From positions 307,061-371,060 of the forward strand of contig NZ_JACSCY010000005.1 of assembly GCF_014333615.1 (NCBI RefSeq): a stretch of DNA of 64,000 nt, written 5' to 3'. The position numbers and the translations under genes are program-made. This document shows positions 33,707-43,307 of the stretch, in pieces. Source of the DNA: Hymenobacter citatus. GTDB taxonomy: Bacteria; Bacteroidota; Bacteroidia; Cytophagales; Hymenobacteraceae. A model generated the notes under the pieces. That model ran no database searches. It saw only the letters and a list, made by a program, of their open reading frames with translations, and had not been told where the DNA came from. How positions within the stretch are numbered: position 1 is the stretch's first letter; each line of letters opens with the position of its first letter.

Positions 33707-34609
33707 ATGGATGATCTGCTGCTACTCCCCGTAATACAGCCGGAAGCCGCCGCGCCGGCCCGGCCCCGCAAGCCCGATTGGCTGCGCGTGAAGCTGCCCG
33801 TAGGCCCCGAGTATGCCCGGGTGCGCAAGCTGGTAGACGAAAACAAGCTGCATACTATTTGCGAAAGCGGTAACTGCCCCAATATGGGCGAGTGCTGGGG
33901 TGCGGGTACCGCTACCTTCATGATTCTGGGCAACATCTGCACCCGGTCGTGCTCGTTCTGCGCGGTGGCTACGGGTCGCCCCAACGAGTACGATACCGAC
34001 GAACCCCGCCGCGTGGCCGAGGCCATTCTGACGATGGGTGTGAAGCACGCCGTGATTACCTCCGTAAACCGCGACGAGCTGAAGGACCGCGGCGCCAGCA
34101 TCTGGCACGAAACGGTGGTGCGCATCAAGCAGCTCTCCCCCGCCACAACCATTGAAACGCTGATTCCCGACGTGAAAGCCAACTGGGAAGCGCTGGACGT
34201 GATGATTTCGGGGGGACAGGAAGTGATTTCGCATAACGTGGAAACCGTGGGCAGCCTCTATCGTCTCGTGCGCCCGCAGGCCAAGTACGACCGCTCGTTG
34301 GAGCAAATCCGCCGGACCAAAGCCGCCGGACACCGCACCAAATCAGGCATTATGCTGGGCCTGGGCGAGACCAAGGACGAAATGTACAAGGCCATGGACG
34401 ACCTCGTAGCCAATGGCCTCGACATTCTGACCCTGGGCCAGTACTTACAACCCACCAAGCGCCACCTGGAGGTAGCCGAATTCATCCACCCCGACCTCTT
34501 CGCCCACTACCGCGAAGAAGGATTGAAGCGCGGTCTGAAATATGTGGAAAGCGGCCCGCTGGTGCGCAGCTCCTACCACGCCGAGCGCCACGTAAACGTG
34601 CCGATCTAG
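33707..34609 (+). CDS. lipA: Lipoyl synthase
   Basis: 300 residues from the ATG at 33707. Radical-SAM enzyme with both clusters: the auxiliary cluster motif [12 protein letters not shown] (Cys-x4-Cys-x5-Cys), the SAM cluster CTRSCSFC, and the C-terminal RSSYHAE serine that binds the auxiliary cluster. Other segments: [52 protein letters not shown]. It inserts two sulphurs into octanoyl groups on E2 and GcvH proteins; the E1 dehydrogenase and gcvP nearby are parts of lipoate-dependent complexes. Confidence 0.97.
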   Translation: MDDLLLLPVIQPEAAAPARPRKPDWLRVKLPVGPEYARVRKLVDENKLHTICESGNCPNMGECWGAGTATFMILGNICTRSCSFCAVATGRPNEYDTDEPRRVAEAILTMGVKHAVITSVNRDELKDRGASIWHETVVRIKQLSPATTIETLIPDVKANWEALDVMISGGQEVISHNVETVGSLYRLVRPQAKYDRSLEQIRRTKAAGHRTKSGIMLGLGETKDEMYKAMDDLVANGLDILTLGQYLQPTKRHLEVAEFIHPDLFAHYREEGLKRGLKYVESGPLVRSSYHAERHVNVPI

Positions 34610-34619
34610 GGTAGCCAGA

Positions 34620-34648
34620 CCGTCATTTCGAACATGGTGAGAAATGAC
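34620..34648. repeat. Short GTCATTTCGAA...GAGAAATGAC remnant
   Basis: A small hairpin with arms GTCATTTC and GAAATGAC just after lipA; it looks like a truncated copy of the GTCATTTCGACCAGCG palindrome at 35944. Confidence 0.6.
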
Positions 34649-34665
34649 ATTTACTTTTTACACAC

Positions 34666-34709
34666 AAAAAGAAACCCCGCCAACAACGTGTTGGTGGGGT
34701 TTCTTTTTT
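34666..34709. terminator. Bidirectional terminator
   Basis: AAAAAGAAACCCCGCCAACA and TGTTGGTGGGGTTTCTTTTT pair with one mismatch around a 3-base loop, between lipA (plus) and the DUF4136 lipoprotein gene (minus). Confidence 0.93.
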
Positions 34710-34723
34710 AAGCGAAAATCAAC

Positions 34724-35338
34724 TTAGCGGCGGGCTTGCGCCTGATCGTTAGGTGGGTACACACCCATGATGCCGTTGACGATGCGATACACTTCCTGCT
34801 CCGAAATGGAGTGGTTGTTATCGATCTGAGCCTGACCTGAGCCGCGCCATGCTAGCTCTTTGCGCTTCGCATCTACCACATCAATGATAACCGTACCAGC
34901 GGCATATTGACTCATAGGCGCGTAGCCCCGGCCGTAGAGGCCACCGTACATACCATAACCATAGTAGGGGTAACCCAAGCCATTGTAGTACGGCGATACC
35001 GACTGCTTTTCTTCTACCTTGGCATTGTAGGCCACATAGATGTCGGGGTTACTCTCAACGCGGGTTAGGCCTTTGTTAGCCAGTTCCCGGTCGATGGCCG
35101 TGCGCAGGCGCTGGTCCAAAAACGACTCGTAGCCTTTAGCCGGGCCGCCCTCAGCATCTACGGGCTGCTGCGGATACCAGGCCCAGGTTTTGTAGGCCCG
35201 GAAGTTCACGGCGTGGTCAAAATCGGAGGAGACGCCTACCCGGGAAGAGATGGCGCAGCTGCTGGCGCCCAGCAGCAAGGAAAAGCCCACCAGCGCCAGC
35301 ATGGCAGAGCGATTCAGAAAACGGGCTATACGATTCAT
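34724..35338 (-). CDS. DUF4136 lipoprotein
   Basis: 204 residues with lipobox LLGASSC (Cys28). DUF4136 features: GVSSDFDHAVNFRAYKTWAW, LDQRLRTAIDRELANKGL, NPDIYVAYNAKVEEKQSV, GTVIIDVVDAKRKELAWRGS, QEVYRIVNGIMGVYPP. A Gly/Tyr-rich loop (YYNGLGYPYYGYGMYGG) lies in the middle. The function of the family is unknown; it is an envelope lipoprotein common in Bacteroidota. Transcribed alone. Confidence 0.88.
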   Translation of the reverse strand: MNRIARFLNRSAMLALVGFSLLLGASSCAISSRVGVSSDFDHAVNFRAYKTWAWYPQQPVDAEGGPAKGYESFLDQRLRTAIDRELANKGLTRVESNPDIYVAYNAKVEEKQSVSPYYNGLGYPYYGYGMYGGLYGRGYAPMSQYAAGTVIIDVVDAKRKELAWRGSGQAQIDNNHSISEQEVYRIVNGIMGVYPPNDQAQARR

Positions 35339-35539
35339 ACGAAAGTTAAAAACGTGGGAGAAACCGAATCCTCGCTATAACGAGGCGGGGTGGTTGGTGG
35401 TATAGAGTAAACACCGTACGTAAAACCAACGTTCCCCGTTAGTTAGCACCTCTGGTATCGAAATTGCTATACTCAAACAGCTGGGCGAGGAAGTTGATAA
35501 AATATAAATTTTTCTACATCATACCATACTTCCTTCACC

Positions 35540-35854
35540 ATGAAAAAAACAGTACGCGTATCTTTTTCCGGCTTGCTAGCCCTTACTCTACTCGGTGGCT
35601 GCAACGCCGCCCGTGAAGATGGCCACGGCAACAGCCGCGCCGCCAATACCCCAACCGAGCGCACTGCGGCCGTCGAATGCATCTTATACGATGGCATGAA
35701 GAAGGATTCCCCTCAATTGGCAGAAATCAAATCGGGTATGAAAGTGCAGGTTCTCGACTCAGTTGACGCCTATTTTGTGAAGGCCCGCGTGAGCAACGGC
35801 GACAAGGTAGTGACGGGCTATATGTACCGCACGTGCTTCCCAAAACAATGGTAA
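35540..35854 (+). CDS. Small lipoprotein with SH3-like domain, unknown function
   Basis: 104 residues with lipobox LLGGC (Cys21). The mature part has a short disordered linker, then a compact beta domain (AAVECILYDGMKKDSP, IKSGMKVQVLDSVDAYFVKARV, GDKVVTGYMYRTCFPK) that looks like a bacterial SH3-type fold with two cysteines. No named family recognised. AT-rich upstream sequence and a good terminator downstream show a single-gene unit. Confidence 0.62.
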   Translation: MKKTVRVSFSGLLALTLLGGCNAAREDGHGNSRAANTPTERTAAVECILYDGMKKDSPQLAEIKSGMKVQVLDSVDAYFVKARVSNGDKVVTGYMYRTCFPKQW

Positions 35855-35875
35855 TCCCTACCCTCCCTTTTATAA

Positions 35876-35918
35876 CAAAACCGGCCGACACTCTAGAAGC
35901 GTCGGCCGGTTTTGCTTT
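35876..35918 (+). terminator. Rho-independent terminator
   Basis: CAAAACCGGCCGAC and GTCGGCCGGTTTTG pair perfectly over an 11-base loop, followed by CTTTG; ends the small lipoprotein gene. Confidence 0.88.
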
Positions 35919-35943
35919 GTATTGTACTATAGTACGCTTACCT

Positions 35944-36034
35944 GTCATTTCGACCAGCGGGAGAAATCTCGCGTGCTGACGTCAGATAGTATCCGACATC
36001 AGCACGCGAGATTTCTCCCGCTGGTCGAAATTAC
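35944..36034. repeat. Palindromic repeat GTCATTTCGACCAGCGGGAG
   Basis: Two arms of about 36 bases (GTCATTTCGACCAGCGGGAG continuing AAATCTCGCGTGCTGA, and its complement ending CGAAATTAC) with one or two mismatches. Located between the small lipoprotein gene and the 3' end of gcvP. The GTGCTGA/TCAGCAC core is shared with 6008 and 43179. Confidence 0.88.
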
Positions 36035-36060
36035 GTTCTGTGAGCGACGCCTACCTCAAC

Positions 36061-38988
36061 CTAATACGAAGGGCCTTTATCGGCCTGTACCAGTTGCTCG
36101 GGCTCGTCGGCGTAGTCCTCGGTAGAGGTGCAGGAGCAGATCAGGTTCCGGTCGCCGTAGGCGGAGTCGACGCGCGACACGGCGGGCCAGAACTTGTAGG
36201 CGCGGGCGTGTTCGGTGGGATACACAGCCTGCTCGCGGGAGTAGGGACGCGTCCAGTCGTGCACCAGCACGGTGGCGGCGGTGTGCGGGGCGTGCTTCAG
36301 CACGTTGTCCTTGGCATCAGCGCGGCCTTGTTCCACCTCCCGGATTTCCTCCCGGATCTTCACCATGGCCTCCACGAAGCGGTCCAGTTCCTCCTTGCTC
36401 TCCGACTCGGTAGGCTCTACCATCAGCGTGCCCGCTACTGGGAACGACACGGTAGGCGCGTGGAAACCGTAGTCCATCAGGCGCTTGGCAATGTCTTCTA
36501 CCTCAATGCCGGCCTTCTTGAACTGGCGGCAATCCAGAATCATCTCGTGGGCGCAGCGGCCGTTAGCACCAGCGTACAGCACCGGGTAGTGCTCTTCTAG
36601 CTTCGCTTTCAAGTAGTTGGCATTGAGAATAGCAATACGCGTAGCCATTTCCAACCCATCGCCGCCCATCATCGAGATATAGGCGTAGCTGATGGGTAGG
36701 ATGCTGGCCGAGCCCCATGGCGCCGACGATACCGCGCCGGCTGTGCGGCCCTCGGCATCGACCACCACGTGGCCGGGTAAGTAGGGCGCCAGATCGGCTA
36801 CTACGCCGATGGGGCCCACGCCGGGTCCGCCGCCGCCGTGCGGAATACAGAACGTTTTGTGCAGGTTGAGGTGGCACACATCGGCGCCGATGGTGGCGGG
36901 CGAGGTGAGGCCCACCTGGGCATTCATGTTGGCGCCGTCCATGTACACGCGGCCGCCGTGCTGGTGAATGGTCTGGCAGATGTCGATGATGGTTTCCTCA
37001 TACACGCCGTGCGTGCTGGGGTAGGTCACCATCAGGCAGCTCAGCGTATCGGCGTACTTGGTGGCCTTGTCTTTCAGGTCCTGCACGTCGATGTTGCCTT
37101 GTTCGGTGCTTTTCACCACTACTACCTGCATGCCGGCCATCACGGCCGAGGCGGGGTTGGTGCCGTGGGCCGAGGCCGGAATGAGGGCCACGTTGCGGTG
37201 CGTGTCGCCCTGCGCCAGGTGGTAGTCGCGGATGGCCAGCAGGCCGGCGTACTCGCCCTGGGCGCCCGAGTTGGGCTGCAACGATACGGCCGCGAAGCCC
37301 GTCACCTCGCACAACCACCGCTCCAAATCTTTGAAAATCTGCGTGTAGCCTTTCGCCTGCTCGCGTGGGGCGAAGGGGTGCAGACCGCCGATTTCGGGCC
37401 ACGTCACCGGAATCATTTCGGCGGTGGCGTTCAGCTTCATGGTGCACGAGCCGAGCGGAATCATGGAGTGCGCCAGGCTCAGGTCCTTATTTTCGAGCTG
37501 TTTCATGTAGCGCAGCATCTCGGTTTCGGAGTGGTGCGTGTTGAACACCGGGTGCGTGAGATAGGCGCTTTTGCGTACCAAAGCGTCAGACCAGTTCAAC
37601 TCCGTTTCAGTGGGTAGGGCTAGCGTTTTATCGAACGACTTGCCCAGCACTTTCGCAAACACCCGCACGATGTCAACTACGTCCTCGACCTCGGTGTTTT
37701 GGTTCAGGGCAATACCCACGCGGGCCGTGCCTTCCTGGGAGAAGTAGCGGAAGTTGATGCCCGCGGCTTCGGCTTCCTGGCGGATGGCAGTTTGCAACTC
37801 CTCGCTTTCCAGCTTGAGCGTCAGCGTATCAAAGAAGAATTCGTTTTGCTGCTCCAGGCCCAGAGCCGTCAGCTCCTGCGCCAGCAACTGCGTGAGGGCG
37901 TGCACGTTGACGGCAAACTGCCGCACGCGCTGCGGGCCGTGGTACACGGCGTACATACCCGCCAGCACCGACAGCAGCACCTGCGCCGTGCAGATGTTGG
38001 AGGTAGCCTTCTCGCGACGGATGTGCTGCTCGCGGGTTTGCAGGGCCATGCGGTAGGCCTTATTGCCGGCCGCGTCAATGCTCTGCCCGATGATGCGGCC
38101 CGGAATAACGCGCTTAAATTGGTCTTTGGTAGCGAAGAAGCCGGCGTGCGGGCCACCGTAGCCCATGGGCACACCGAAGCGCTGGGAGTTGCCCACGCAG
38201 GCGTCGGCGCCCATCTCGCCGGGAGGGGTGAGGAGGGTAAGCGCCAGCAAATCAGCGGCTACGGCTACCAGCAGGCCGCGCTCGTGCGCCTGGGCAATGA
38301 AGTCGGTGTAGTCGTACACGGCGCCGTCGGCGACGGGGTATTGCAGCAGGGCACCGAACAGGGCCTCGTCGGTGAGGTCGGCCTGGCGGTGGTCGCCTAC
38401 TACCAGCTCAATCCCGAGGGGGGTAGCGCGGGTGCGCACCACGTCGATGGTCTGGGGCAATACTTGCTCCGATACGAAGAACTTATGGGCGTTTTTCTTC
38501 TTGGTCTGCGAATGGAACATGTGCAGCACCTCGGCCGCGGCCGTGCCCTCGTCGAGCAGGGAAGCGTTGGCAATTTCGAGACCGGTCAGCTCCATCACCA
38601 TCGTCTGATAGTTGATGAGAGCTTCGAGGCGACCCTGGGCAATTTCGGCCTGGTAGGGCGTGTAGGCGGTGTACCAACCGGGATTTTCGAGGATGTTGCG
38701 CTGCACCACGGGCGGCAGCTGGGTAGGGTAGTATCCCAGGCCGATGTAGTTCTTATACAGCTTATTCTGGCCAGCAATCTGCGCGAATTTCGCCAAAAAA
38801 GCCCGCTCCGTGAGGGCAGCGGGCAAATCGAGCGGCTTCTGCAAACGGATAGCGGCCGGCACGGTTTCGTCGATGAGCTGATCGAGCGACTCGACGCCGA
38901 TGGCGCGCAGCATCTCGGTCACGGCGGCTTCGTCGGGGCCGTTGTGGCGGTCCACAAACACGTCGGCGGGCTGAGGTTTCAGGGTCAT
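36061..38988 (-). CDS. gcvP: Glycine dehydrogenase (decarboxylating), P protein of the glycine cleavage system
   Basis: 975 residues, the full-length single-chain form. Landmarks: [17 protein letters not shown] at the start, [20 protein letters not shown], the first-half [15 protein letters not shown] and [19 protein letters not shown], and the second half with [39 protein letters not shown], and the PLP lysine Lys711 in [19 protein letters not shown]. It decarboxylates glycine and passes aminomethyl to lipoyl-GcvH; gcvH and gcvT are not in the window. A TACCTTTG -7 element lies 38 bases upstream. Confidence 0.98.
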   Translation of the reverse strand: MTLKPQPADVFVDRHNGPDEAAVTEMLRAIGVESLDQLIDETVPAAIRLQKPLDLPAALTERAFLAKFAQIAGQNKLYKNYIGLGYYPTQLPPVVQRNILENPGWYTAYTPYQAEIAQGRLEALINYQTMVMELTGLEIANASLLDEGTAAAEVLHMFHSQTKKKNAHKFFVSEQVLPQTIDVVRTRATPLGIELVVGDHRQADLTDEALFGALLQYPVADGAVYDYTDFIAQAHERGLLVAVAADLLALTLLTPPGEMGADACVGNSQRFGVPMGYGGPHAGFFATKDQFKRVIPGRIIGQSIDAAGNKAYRMALQTREQHIRREKATSNICTAQVLLSVLAGMYAVYHGPQRVRQFAVNVHALTQLLAQELTALGLEQQNEFFFDTLTLKLESEELQTAIRQEAEAAGINFRYFSQEGTARVGIALNQNTEVEDVVDIVRVFAKVLGKSFDKTLALPTETELNWSDALVRKSAYLTHPVFNTHHSETEMLRYMKQLENKDLSLAHSMIPLGSCTMKLNATAEMIPVTWPEIGGLHPFAPREQAKGYTQIFKDLERWLCEVTGFAAVSLQPNSGAQGEYAGLLAIRDYHLAQGDTHRNVALIPASAHGTNPASAVMAGMQVVVVKSTEQGNIDVQDLKDKATKYADTLSCLMVTYPSTHGVYEETIIDICQTIHQHGGRVYMDGANMNAQVGLTSPATIGADVCHLNLHKTFCIPHGGGGPGVGPIGVVADLAPYLPGHVVVDAEGRTAGAVSSAPWGSASILPISYAYISMMGGDGLEMATRIAILNANYLKAKLEEHYPVLYAGANGRCAHEMILDCRQFKKAGIEVEDIAKRLMDYGFHAPTVSFPVAGTLMVEPTESESKEELDRFVEAMVKIREEIREVEQGRADAKDNVLKHAPHTAATVLVHDWTRPYSREQAVYPTEHARAYKFWPAVSRVDSAYGDRNLICSCTSTEDYADEPEQLVQADKGPSY

Positions 38989-39025
38989 AGAAAATGAAGA
39001 TCTAAATTAGGCGTGCAGCTTTCAA

Positions 39026-39033
39026 CAAAGGTA
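39026..39033 (-). promoter_or_regulatory. Candidate gcvP -7 element TACCTTTG
   Basis: Matches TAnnTTTG on the minus strand; predicted leader of about 30 bases. No glycine-riboswitch-like structure could be recognised in the upstream 180 bases. Confidence 0.45.
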
Positions 39034-39172
39034 GGAGGAAAAGGTGGCAGGAGGATTTGAGCAAGAGACAATAATCACTCTTTTATTCTTTCTTGAAAGA
39101 ACGTACACTTAACTTGACATCAGATAGACTTTATTGTCTTCGTTTCTCTCTACTCACTACCTGTCCTTCTAT

Positions 39173-40366
39173 ATGCAAATAGAATCCATTCGCCTTAAAA
39201 ATTTCAAGGTCTTCCGAGATGTGCATCTACGCGAAATACCTCCTTTTCTAGTTATCGTTGGGGCTAATGGAGCTGGTAAATCTACTTTGTTCGATGTATT
39301 TGGCTTTCTGCACGACTGTTTGAAAGGCAACGTACGGCAGGCATTGGATAAACGAGGCCGCTTCAAAGAAGTAGTAAGTCGCGACAGTGATTCCAAAGCT
39401 ACTATCCTCATTGAAATTCAATACCGAATGCTGATTGCCGATGTGGACCGATTGGTTACGTATTCGCTAGAAATTGCTGATAGTAAAGGAGTACCGTACG
39501 TTAAGCGCGAAGTGCTGCGCTACAAGCGCGGCCGCTACGGCAGCCCCTACCACTTTCTCGATTTCAGCAAAGGAACGGGCTACGCCATTACCAATGAAGA
39601 AGACTTTCAGAAAGCCGACGAGGAATTAGACCGAGAACTGCAAACCCTCAACTCGCCCGATATGCTAGCTCTCAAAGGGCTGGGACAGTTTGAACGCTTT
39701 AAGGCAGCCAATGCTTTTCGCCAGCTAATTGAGGCATGGCACGTATCCGACTTCCATATTAGCCAAGCACGTGGCCGTAAAGAAGCAGCCGGCAATTCCG
39801 AACACCTCGCTGAATCCGGTGACAACCTACCATTAGTAGCGCAGTACCTGTATGAGCAGCATCCAGATACCTTCAATCAACTGCTACAAACCATGACCCG
39901 GCGTGTTCCCGGCGTAAAAACTGTTACGCCTCTCCTCATGGATGATGGATACCTGACACTTCGCTTTCAAGATGGTGCTTTTAAAACGCCTTTTTTAGAC
40001 CGTTACGTATCCGACGGTACGATTAAGATGTTTGCCTACCTAGTGCTACTCTACGATCCACGCCCGCATCCGCTGCTGTGCGTAGAGGAGCCCGAAAATC
40101 AGTTGTATCCGCAATTGATGACGGAGTTAGCAGAGGAGTTTCGCCTGTATGCCCAGCGCGGAGGCCAAGTTTTGGTATCTACTCATTCACCCGATTTCCT
40201 GAATGCAACCCGACTAGAAGAAGTGTGCTGGTTGGTGAAAGAAGCTGGCGGTACCCGCATCGAGCGGGCAAAAGACCACGAGCAATTAGTGGCCTATATG
40301 GCCGATGGTGACCAAATGGGCTACCTATGGAAACAGGGCTTTTTCACTGGTGCTGATCCTCAATGA
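39173..40366 (+). CDS. AAA/ABC-type ATPase of an OLD/RecF-like family (putative defence protein)
   Basis: 397 residues from the ATG at 39173 (a TTG 13 codons earlier is possible). MQIESIRLKNFKVFRDV is the classic opening of RecF/OLD-type ATPases. Walker A is GANGAGKST (30-38), an ABC-like signature YVSDGTIKMFAYL lies near 276, Walker B with catalytic Glu is LLCVEEPENQLYP (Glu305/306), and the switch His is in STHSPDFLN (His338). The middle (about 100-240) is helical and not recognised. The stop overlaps the start of the DUF4276-like gene by 4 bases. Base composition is visibly poorer in G+C than gcvP or the peptidase on either side, suggesting transfer. Such ATPase-TOPRIM pairs often act in anti-phage defence. 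Confidence 0.85.
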   Translation: MQIESIRLKNFKVFRDVHLREIPPFLVIVGANGAGKSTLFDVFGFLHDCLKGNVRQALDKRGRFKEVVSRDSDSKATILIEIQYRMLIADVDRLVTYSLEIADSKGVPYVKREVLRYKRGRYGSPYHFLDFSKGTGYAITNEEDFQKADEELDRELQTLNSPDMLALKGLGQFERFKAANAFRQLIEAWHVSDFHISQARGRKEAAGNSEHLAESGDNLPLVAQYLYEQHPDTFNQLLQTMTRRVPGVKTVTPLLMDDGYLTLRFQDGAFKTPFLDRYVSDGTIKMFAYLVLLYDPRPHPLLCVEEPENQLYPQLMTELAEEFRLYAQRGGQVLVSTHSPDFLNATRLEEVCWLVKEAGGTRIERAKDHEQLVAYMADGDQMGYLWKQGFFTGADPQ

Positions 40367-40947
40367 AAGAACTCGTTTTTCTATTGGAGGAACCCTCTGC
40401 TAAAGCTCTGCTGAGTACGCTATTGCCTCGCTTTCTGCATCCGACTATCGTGCCGCGTTATATCCCATTCGAAGGGAAGCAGGATTTGGATAAACAGTTG
40501 GAGAGGAAGCTACGGGGCTATATCAATCCACACGCTCGCTTTTTGGTACTGCGCGACCAAGACAGCGCCGATTGCCATGCTGTTAAGGCGGCCCTGCTGG
40601 TGAAGTGCGCTAATGCTGGACGCACAGCCACATCCTTAGTCCGTATTGCTTGTCATGAGTTAGAAACCTTTTATCTAGCCGATTTGGCTGCGGTGGAGAA
40701 GGTACTGGCCTGTCGAGGCTTGCAGGCCCAACAGGCCAGCGCCAAGTACCGCGCCCCCGATTATATCAACTCTCCTAGTCACGAGCTAGGAAAGCTCACG
40801 AACAACCGTTATCAGAAAGTGAATCATTCCCGTCTGTTAGGCGAACATCTTGACTTAGATAACACGCGTTCCAGTAGTTTTCATCACCTATTAACCGGCA
40901 TCCGGCGGCTAGAGCAGGAGCTTTTGAGCATTCCTGATAACTTTTGA
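40363..40947 (+). CDS. DUF4276-like TOPRIM-fold protein, putative nuclease partner of the ATPase
   Basis: 194 residues. ELVFLLEEPSAKALLSTLLP at the start has acidic Glu9-Glu10, and FLVLRDQDSADCHAVKAALL provides Asp65-x-Asp67. This E...DxD layout is that of TOPRIM domains and of DUF4276. CHELETFYLADLAAVEKVL and the polar SPSHELGKLTNNRYQKVNHS follow. The ATG overlaps the ATPase stop (ATGA), so translation is coupled. As a pair, ATPase plus TOPRIM resembles split OLD-type, AbiL-like and PARIS-like systems in plan; I cannot say which, if any. Nuclease activity is inferred from the acidic motif. Confidence 0.78.
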   Translation: MKELVFLLEEPSAKALLSTLLPRFLHPTIVPRYIPFEGKQDLDKQLERKLRGYINPHARFLVLRDQDSADCHAVKAALLVKCANAGRTATSLVRIACHELETFYLADLAAVEKVLACRGLQAQQASAKYRAPDYINSPSHELGKLTNNRYQKVNHSRLLGEHLDLDNTRSSSFHHLLTGIRRLEQELLSIPDNF

Positions 40948-40961
40948 AACGGTTCTATCCT

Positions 40962-43169
40962 ATGCCTAACTTAACCACACTTCTTTCTACGTGGTGTTTC
41001 CTGCCCCTCGCCTTGGCCGCCTGCCTCGTTTCAACAGCAGCTTCGGCCCAGCAGCAGCCCACCGTCACGGCCCAGGACTACGCCCGCGCCGAGCAGTTGA
41101 TGGGCTATAACACCCAGGCGCTGGTAGACCACACGATGGGTCAGCCCAACTGGCTCGACAACGACCGGTTCTGGTACCGTACGCTCACGGCGCAGGGTAG
41201 CGAGTACGTGCTGGTAGACCCGGCCCGCAAGACGCGCACCGTCAGCGCCTCGCCGCCCGTGGCGTCTACCCCGGCCAAAACCCAGGATGCCCCCAATGCC
41301 CACAACGAAATCGTGTCGCCGGACGGGCGGCTGGCGGCCTACATCAAAGACTACAACCTGTGGGTGCGCAACACCCAGACCAACCAACAAACCCAGCTGA
41401 CCACCGACGGCCAGAAGGACTACGGCTACGCCACCGACAACGCCGGCTGGACCAGCAGCGACCGGCCCGTGCTGCGCTGGTCGCCGGACTCGCGCAAGAT
41501 TGCCACCTTCCAGCAGGACCAGCGCCGGGTAGGCGATATGTACCTGGTGACTACCAACGTAGGCCACCCTACCCTCAAAAGCTGGAAATACCCGCTGCCC
41601 GGCGACTCCACGATTATCACCATCGAGCGGGTGATTGTGGAGGTGAACCCGGCCAAGGTGGTGCGCCTGCAAGTGCCGCCCGATCCGCACCGCGGCACCC
41701 TCTCCGACGACATTTCCAGCAGCGGCACCTTCGACGACGTGGACTGGAGCGCCGACGCCCGGCAGCTGGCTTTTGTATCGACCTCGCGTGACCACAAGGA
41801 GGAGAAATTTCGCATTGCCGACGCGCAAACGGGCGCCGTGCGGGAGGTGTTTGAGGAGAAGGTAGCCACGCAGTATGAGTCGGGGCAGGGCGCCATCAAC
41901 TGGCGCTACCTACCCAAGACGAAGGAAATCATCTGGTACTCGGAGCGCGACGACTGGGGGCATCTCTACCTCTACGACGCCACCACAGGCAAAGTCAAGA
42001 ACCAGATTACGAAGGGCAACTGGGTGGTGACGCAGCTGGTTAAGATAGACGAGCAGAAGCGCCAGCTCTACTTCCTAGCCGATGGGCGGGAGCCGGGCAA
42101 CCCCTACTTCACCCATCTCTACCGCATTGGGCTGGATGGCAAGGGCCTCACGCTGCTCACGCCCGAACCCGGCAACCACCGCATCGAGTTTTCGCCCTCG
42201 GGCCGCTACGTTGTTGATACTTACTCTCAGCCCGACGTGCCGCCCGTGAGCGTGCTGCGCAACCTGGACGGCAAGCTGCTCCTGACGCTGGAGAAGACCG
42301 ATATTTCGCGCCTCACCGCTACCGGCTGGAAAGCTCCTACCCCCATCATGGTGAAAAGCCACGATGGGCAGCTGGAGTTACACGGCCTGATGTTTACACC
42401 TACCAAGCTGGACCCCAACCGGAAATATCCGGTTATCGACTACATCTACCCCGGTCCGCAGGGCGGCGGCGTGGGCAGCTGGTCGTTTTCGGCGGGGCGC
42501 GGCGACCATCAGGCCCTGGCCGAACTGGGCTTCGTGGTGGTCGTGCTGGAAGGTAGCTGCAACCCCTTGCGTTCCAAGAGCTACCACGATGCCTGCTACG
42601 GCAACATGGCCGAAAATACGCTTTCTGACCAGGTGGCCGGCATCAAGCAGTTGGCCCAGAAATACCCCTACCTCGACCTGGACCGCGTGGGCATCTGGGG
42701 GCACTCGGGTGGCGGCTATGCCACGGCCGCGGCCATGTTCCGCTACCCCGACTTCTTCAGGGTAGGCATCTCCGAATCGGGCAACCACGAGAACCGCAAC
42801 TACGAGGACGACTGGGGCGAGCGGTACATCGGCCTGCTCACGGCCCAGGCCAACGGCACCACCAACTACGACAACCAGGCCAACGCCGTATCGGCTAAAA
42901 ACCTGAAAGGCAAGCTGATGCTGGCCCACGGCATGATGGACAACAACGTGCCACCCTACAATACGCTGCTGGTGGTAGACGCCCTCACCAAAGCCAACAA
43001 GAGCTACGACCTGGTGATTTTCCCGAACGCTACCCACGGCTACGGTCAGGACTCGCCCTACATGACGCGCCGCCGCTGGGACTACTTCGTGCAGAACCTG
43101 GCCGGCGCCACCCCGCCCCACGACTACGAAATGCAGCCCAAACAAGACCCACGCACCGCGCGGCGGTAG
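40962..43169 (+). CDS. S9 family dipeptidyl peptidase IV-like serine peptidase, secreted
   Basis: 735 residues from the ATG at 40962, with a signal peptide (LPLALAACLVSTAASAQQ; a lipid-modified Cys is possible). The N-terminal beta-propeller (about 50-490) includes EIVSPDGRLAAYIKDYNLWV and VLRWSPDSRKIATFQQD. The C-terminal alpha/beta-hydrolase has the catalytic triad Ser582 (GIWGHSGGGYATA), Asp660 (AHGMMDNNVP) and His692 (NATHGYG). It removes X-Pro or similar dipeptides from peptides in the periplasm. It starts 14 bases after the DUF4276-like gene but differs from it in base composition, so co-transcription may be accidental. Confidence 0.94.
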   Translation: MPNLTTLLSTWCFLPLALAACLVSTAASAQQQPTVTAQDYARAEQLMGYNTQALVDHTMGQPNWLDNDRFWYRTLTAQGSEYVLVDPARKTRTVSASPPVASTPAKTQDAPNAHNEIVSPDGRLAAYIKDYNLWVRNTQTNQQTQLTTDGQKDYGYATDNAGWTSSDRPVLRWSPDSRKIATFQQDQRRVGDMYLVTTNVGHPTLKSWKYPLPGDSTIITIERVIVEVNPAKVVRLQVPPDPHRGTLSDDISSSGTFDDVDWSADARQLAFVSTSRDHKEEKFRIADAQTGAVREVFEEKVATQYESGQGAINWRYLPKTKEIIWYSERDDWGHLYLYDATTGKVKNQITKGNWVVTQLVKIDEQKRQLYFLADGREPGNPYFTHLYRIGLDGKGLTLLTPEPGNHRIEFSPSGRYVVDTYSQPDVPPVSVLRNLDGKLLLTLEKTDISRLTATGWKAPTPIMVKSHDGQLELHGLMFTPTKLDPNRKYPVIDYIYPGPQGGGVGSWSFSAGRGDHQALAELGFVVVVLEGSCNPLRSKSYHDACYGNMAENTLSDQVAGIKQLAQKYPYLDLDRVGIWGHSGGGYATAAAMFRYPDFFRVGISESGNHENRNYEDDWGERYIGLLTAQANGTTNYDNQANAVSAKNLKGKLMLAHGMMDNNVPPYNTLLVVDALTKANKSYDLVIFPNATHGYGQDSPYMTRRRWDYFVQNLAGATPPHDYEMQPKQDPRTARR

Positions 43170-43178
43170 GGGGCAACA

Positions 43179-43240
43179 GGCCGTGCGCGTGCTAACAGAA
43201 GAACGTCAGCACGCGCGGTTCCTCCCGCTGGTCGGAAGGG
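43179..43240. repeat. Degenerate GTGCTGA/TCAGCAC palindrome
   Basis: A worn copy of the 35944-type element: GGCCGTGCGCGTGCTAAC and GTCAGCACGCGCGGTTCC with CCCGCTGGTCGG remain, but the right arm is longer than the left. Lies after the peptidase gene. Confidence 0.6.
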
Positions 43241-43263
43241 CGGCATACCTTGCTAAACACTTG

Positions 43264-43307
43264 AAGGGCCGCTACCTGAGCAACTTGCTCGGGTAGCGGC
43301 CCTTTTT
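43264..43307. terminator. Terminator hairpin
   Basis: AAGGGCCGCTACC and GGTAGCGGCCCTT pair perfectly, followed by TTTT; convergent between the peptidase gene (plus) and the YdeI-like gene (minus). Confidence 0.9.

Noticed and set aside
37699..38997. 432-residue open frame on the plus strand opposite gcvP
   Set aside because: It is the antisense shadow of gcvP; high-G+C codon use produces long frames on the opposite strand. No domain or start context supports it.
38989..39172. Glycine riboswitch upstream of gcvP
   Set aside because: Considered because of the gene's role, but no glycine-aptamer-like conserved segments were recognised and the predicted leader is only about 30 bases.
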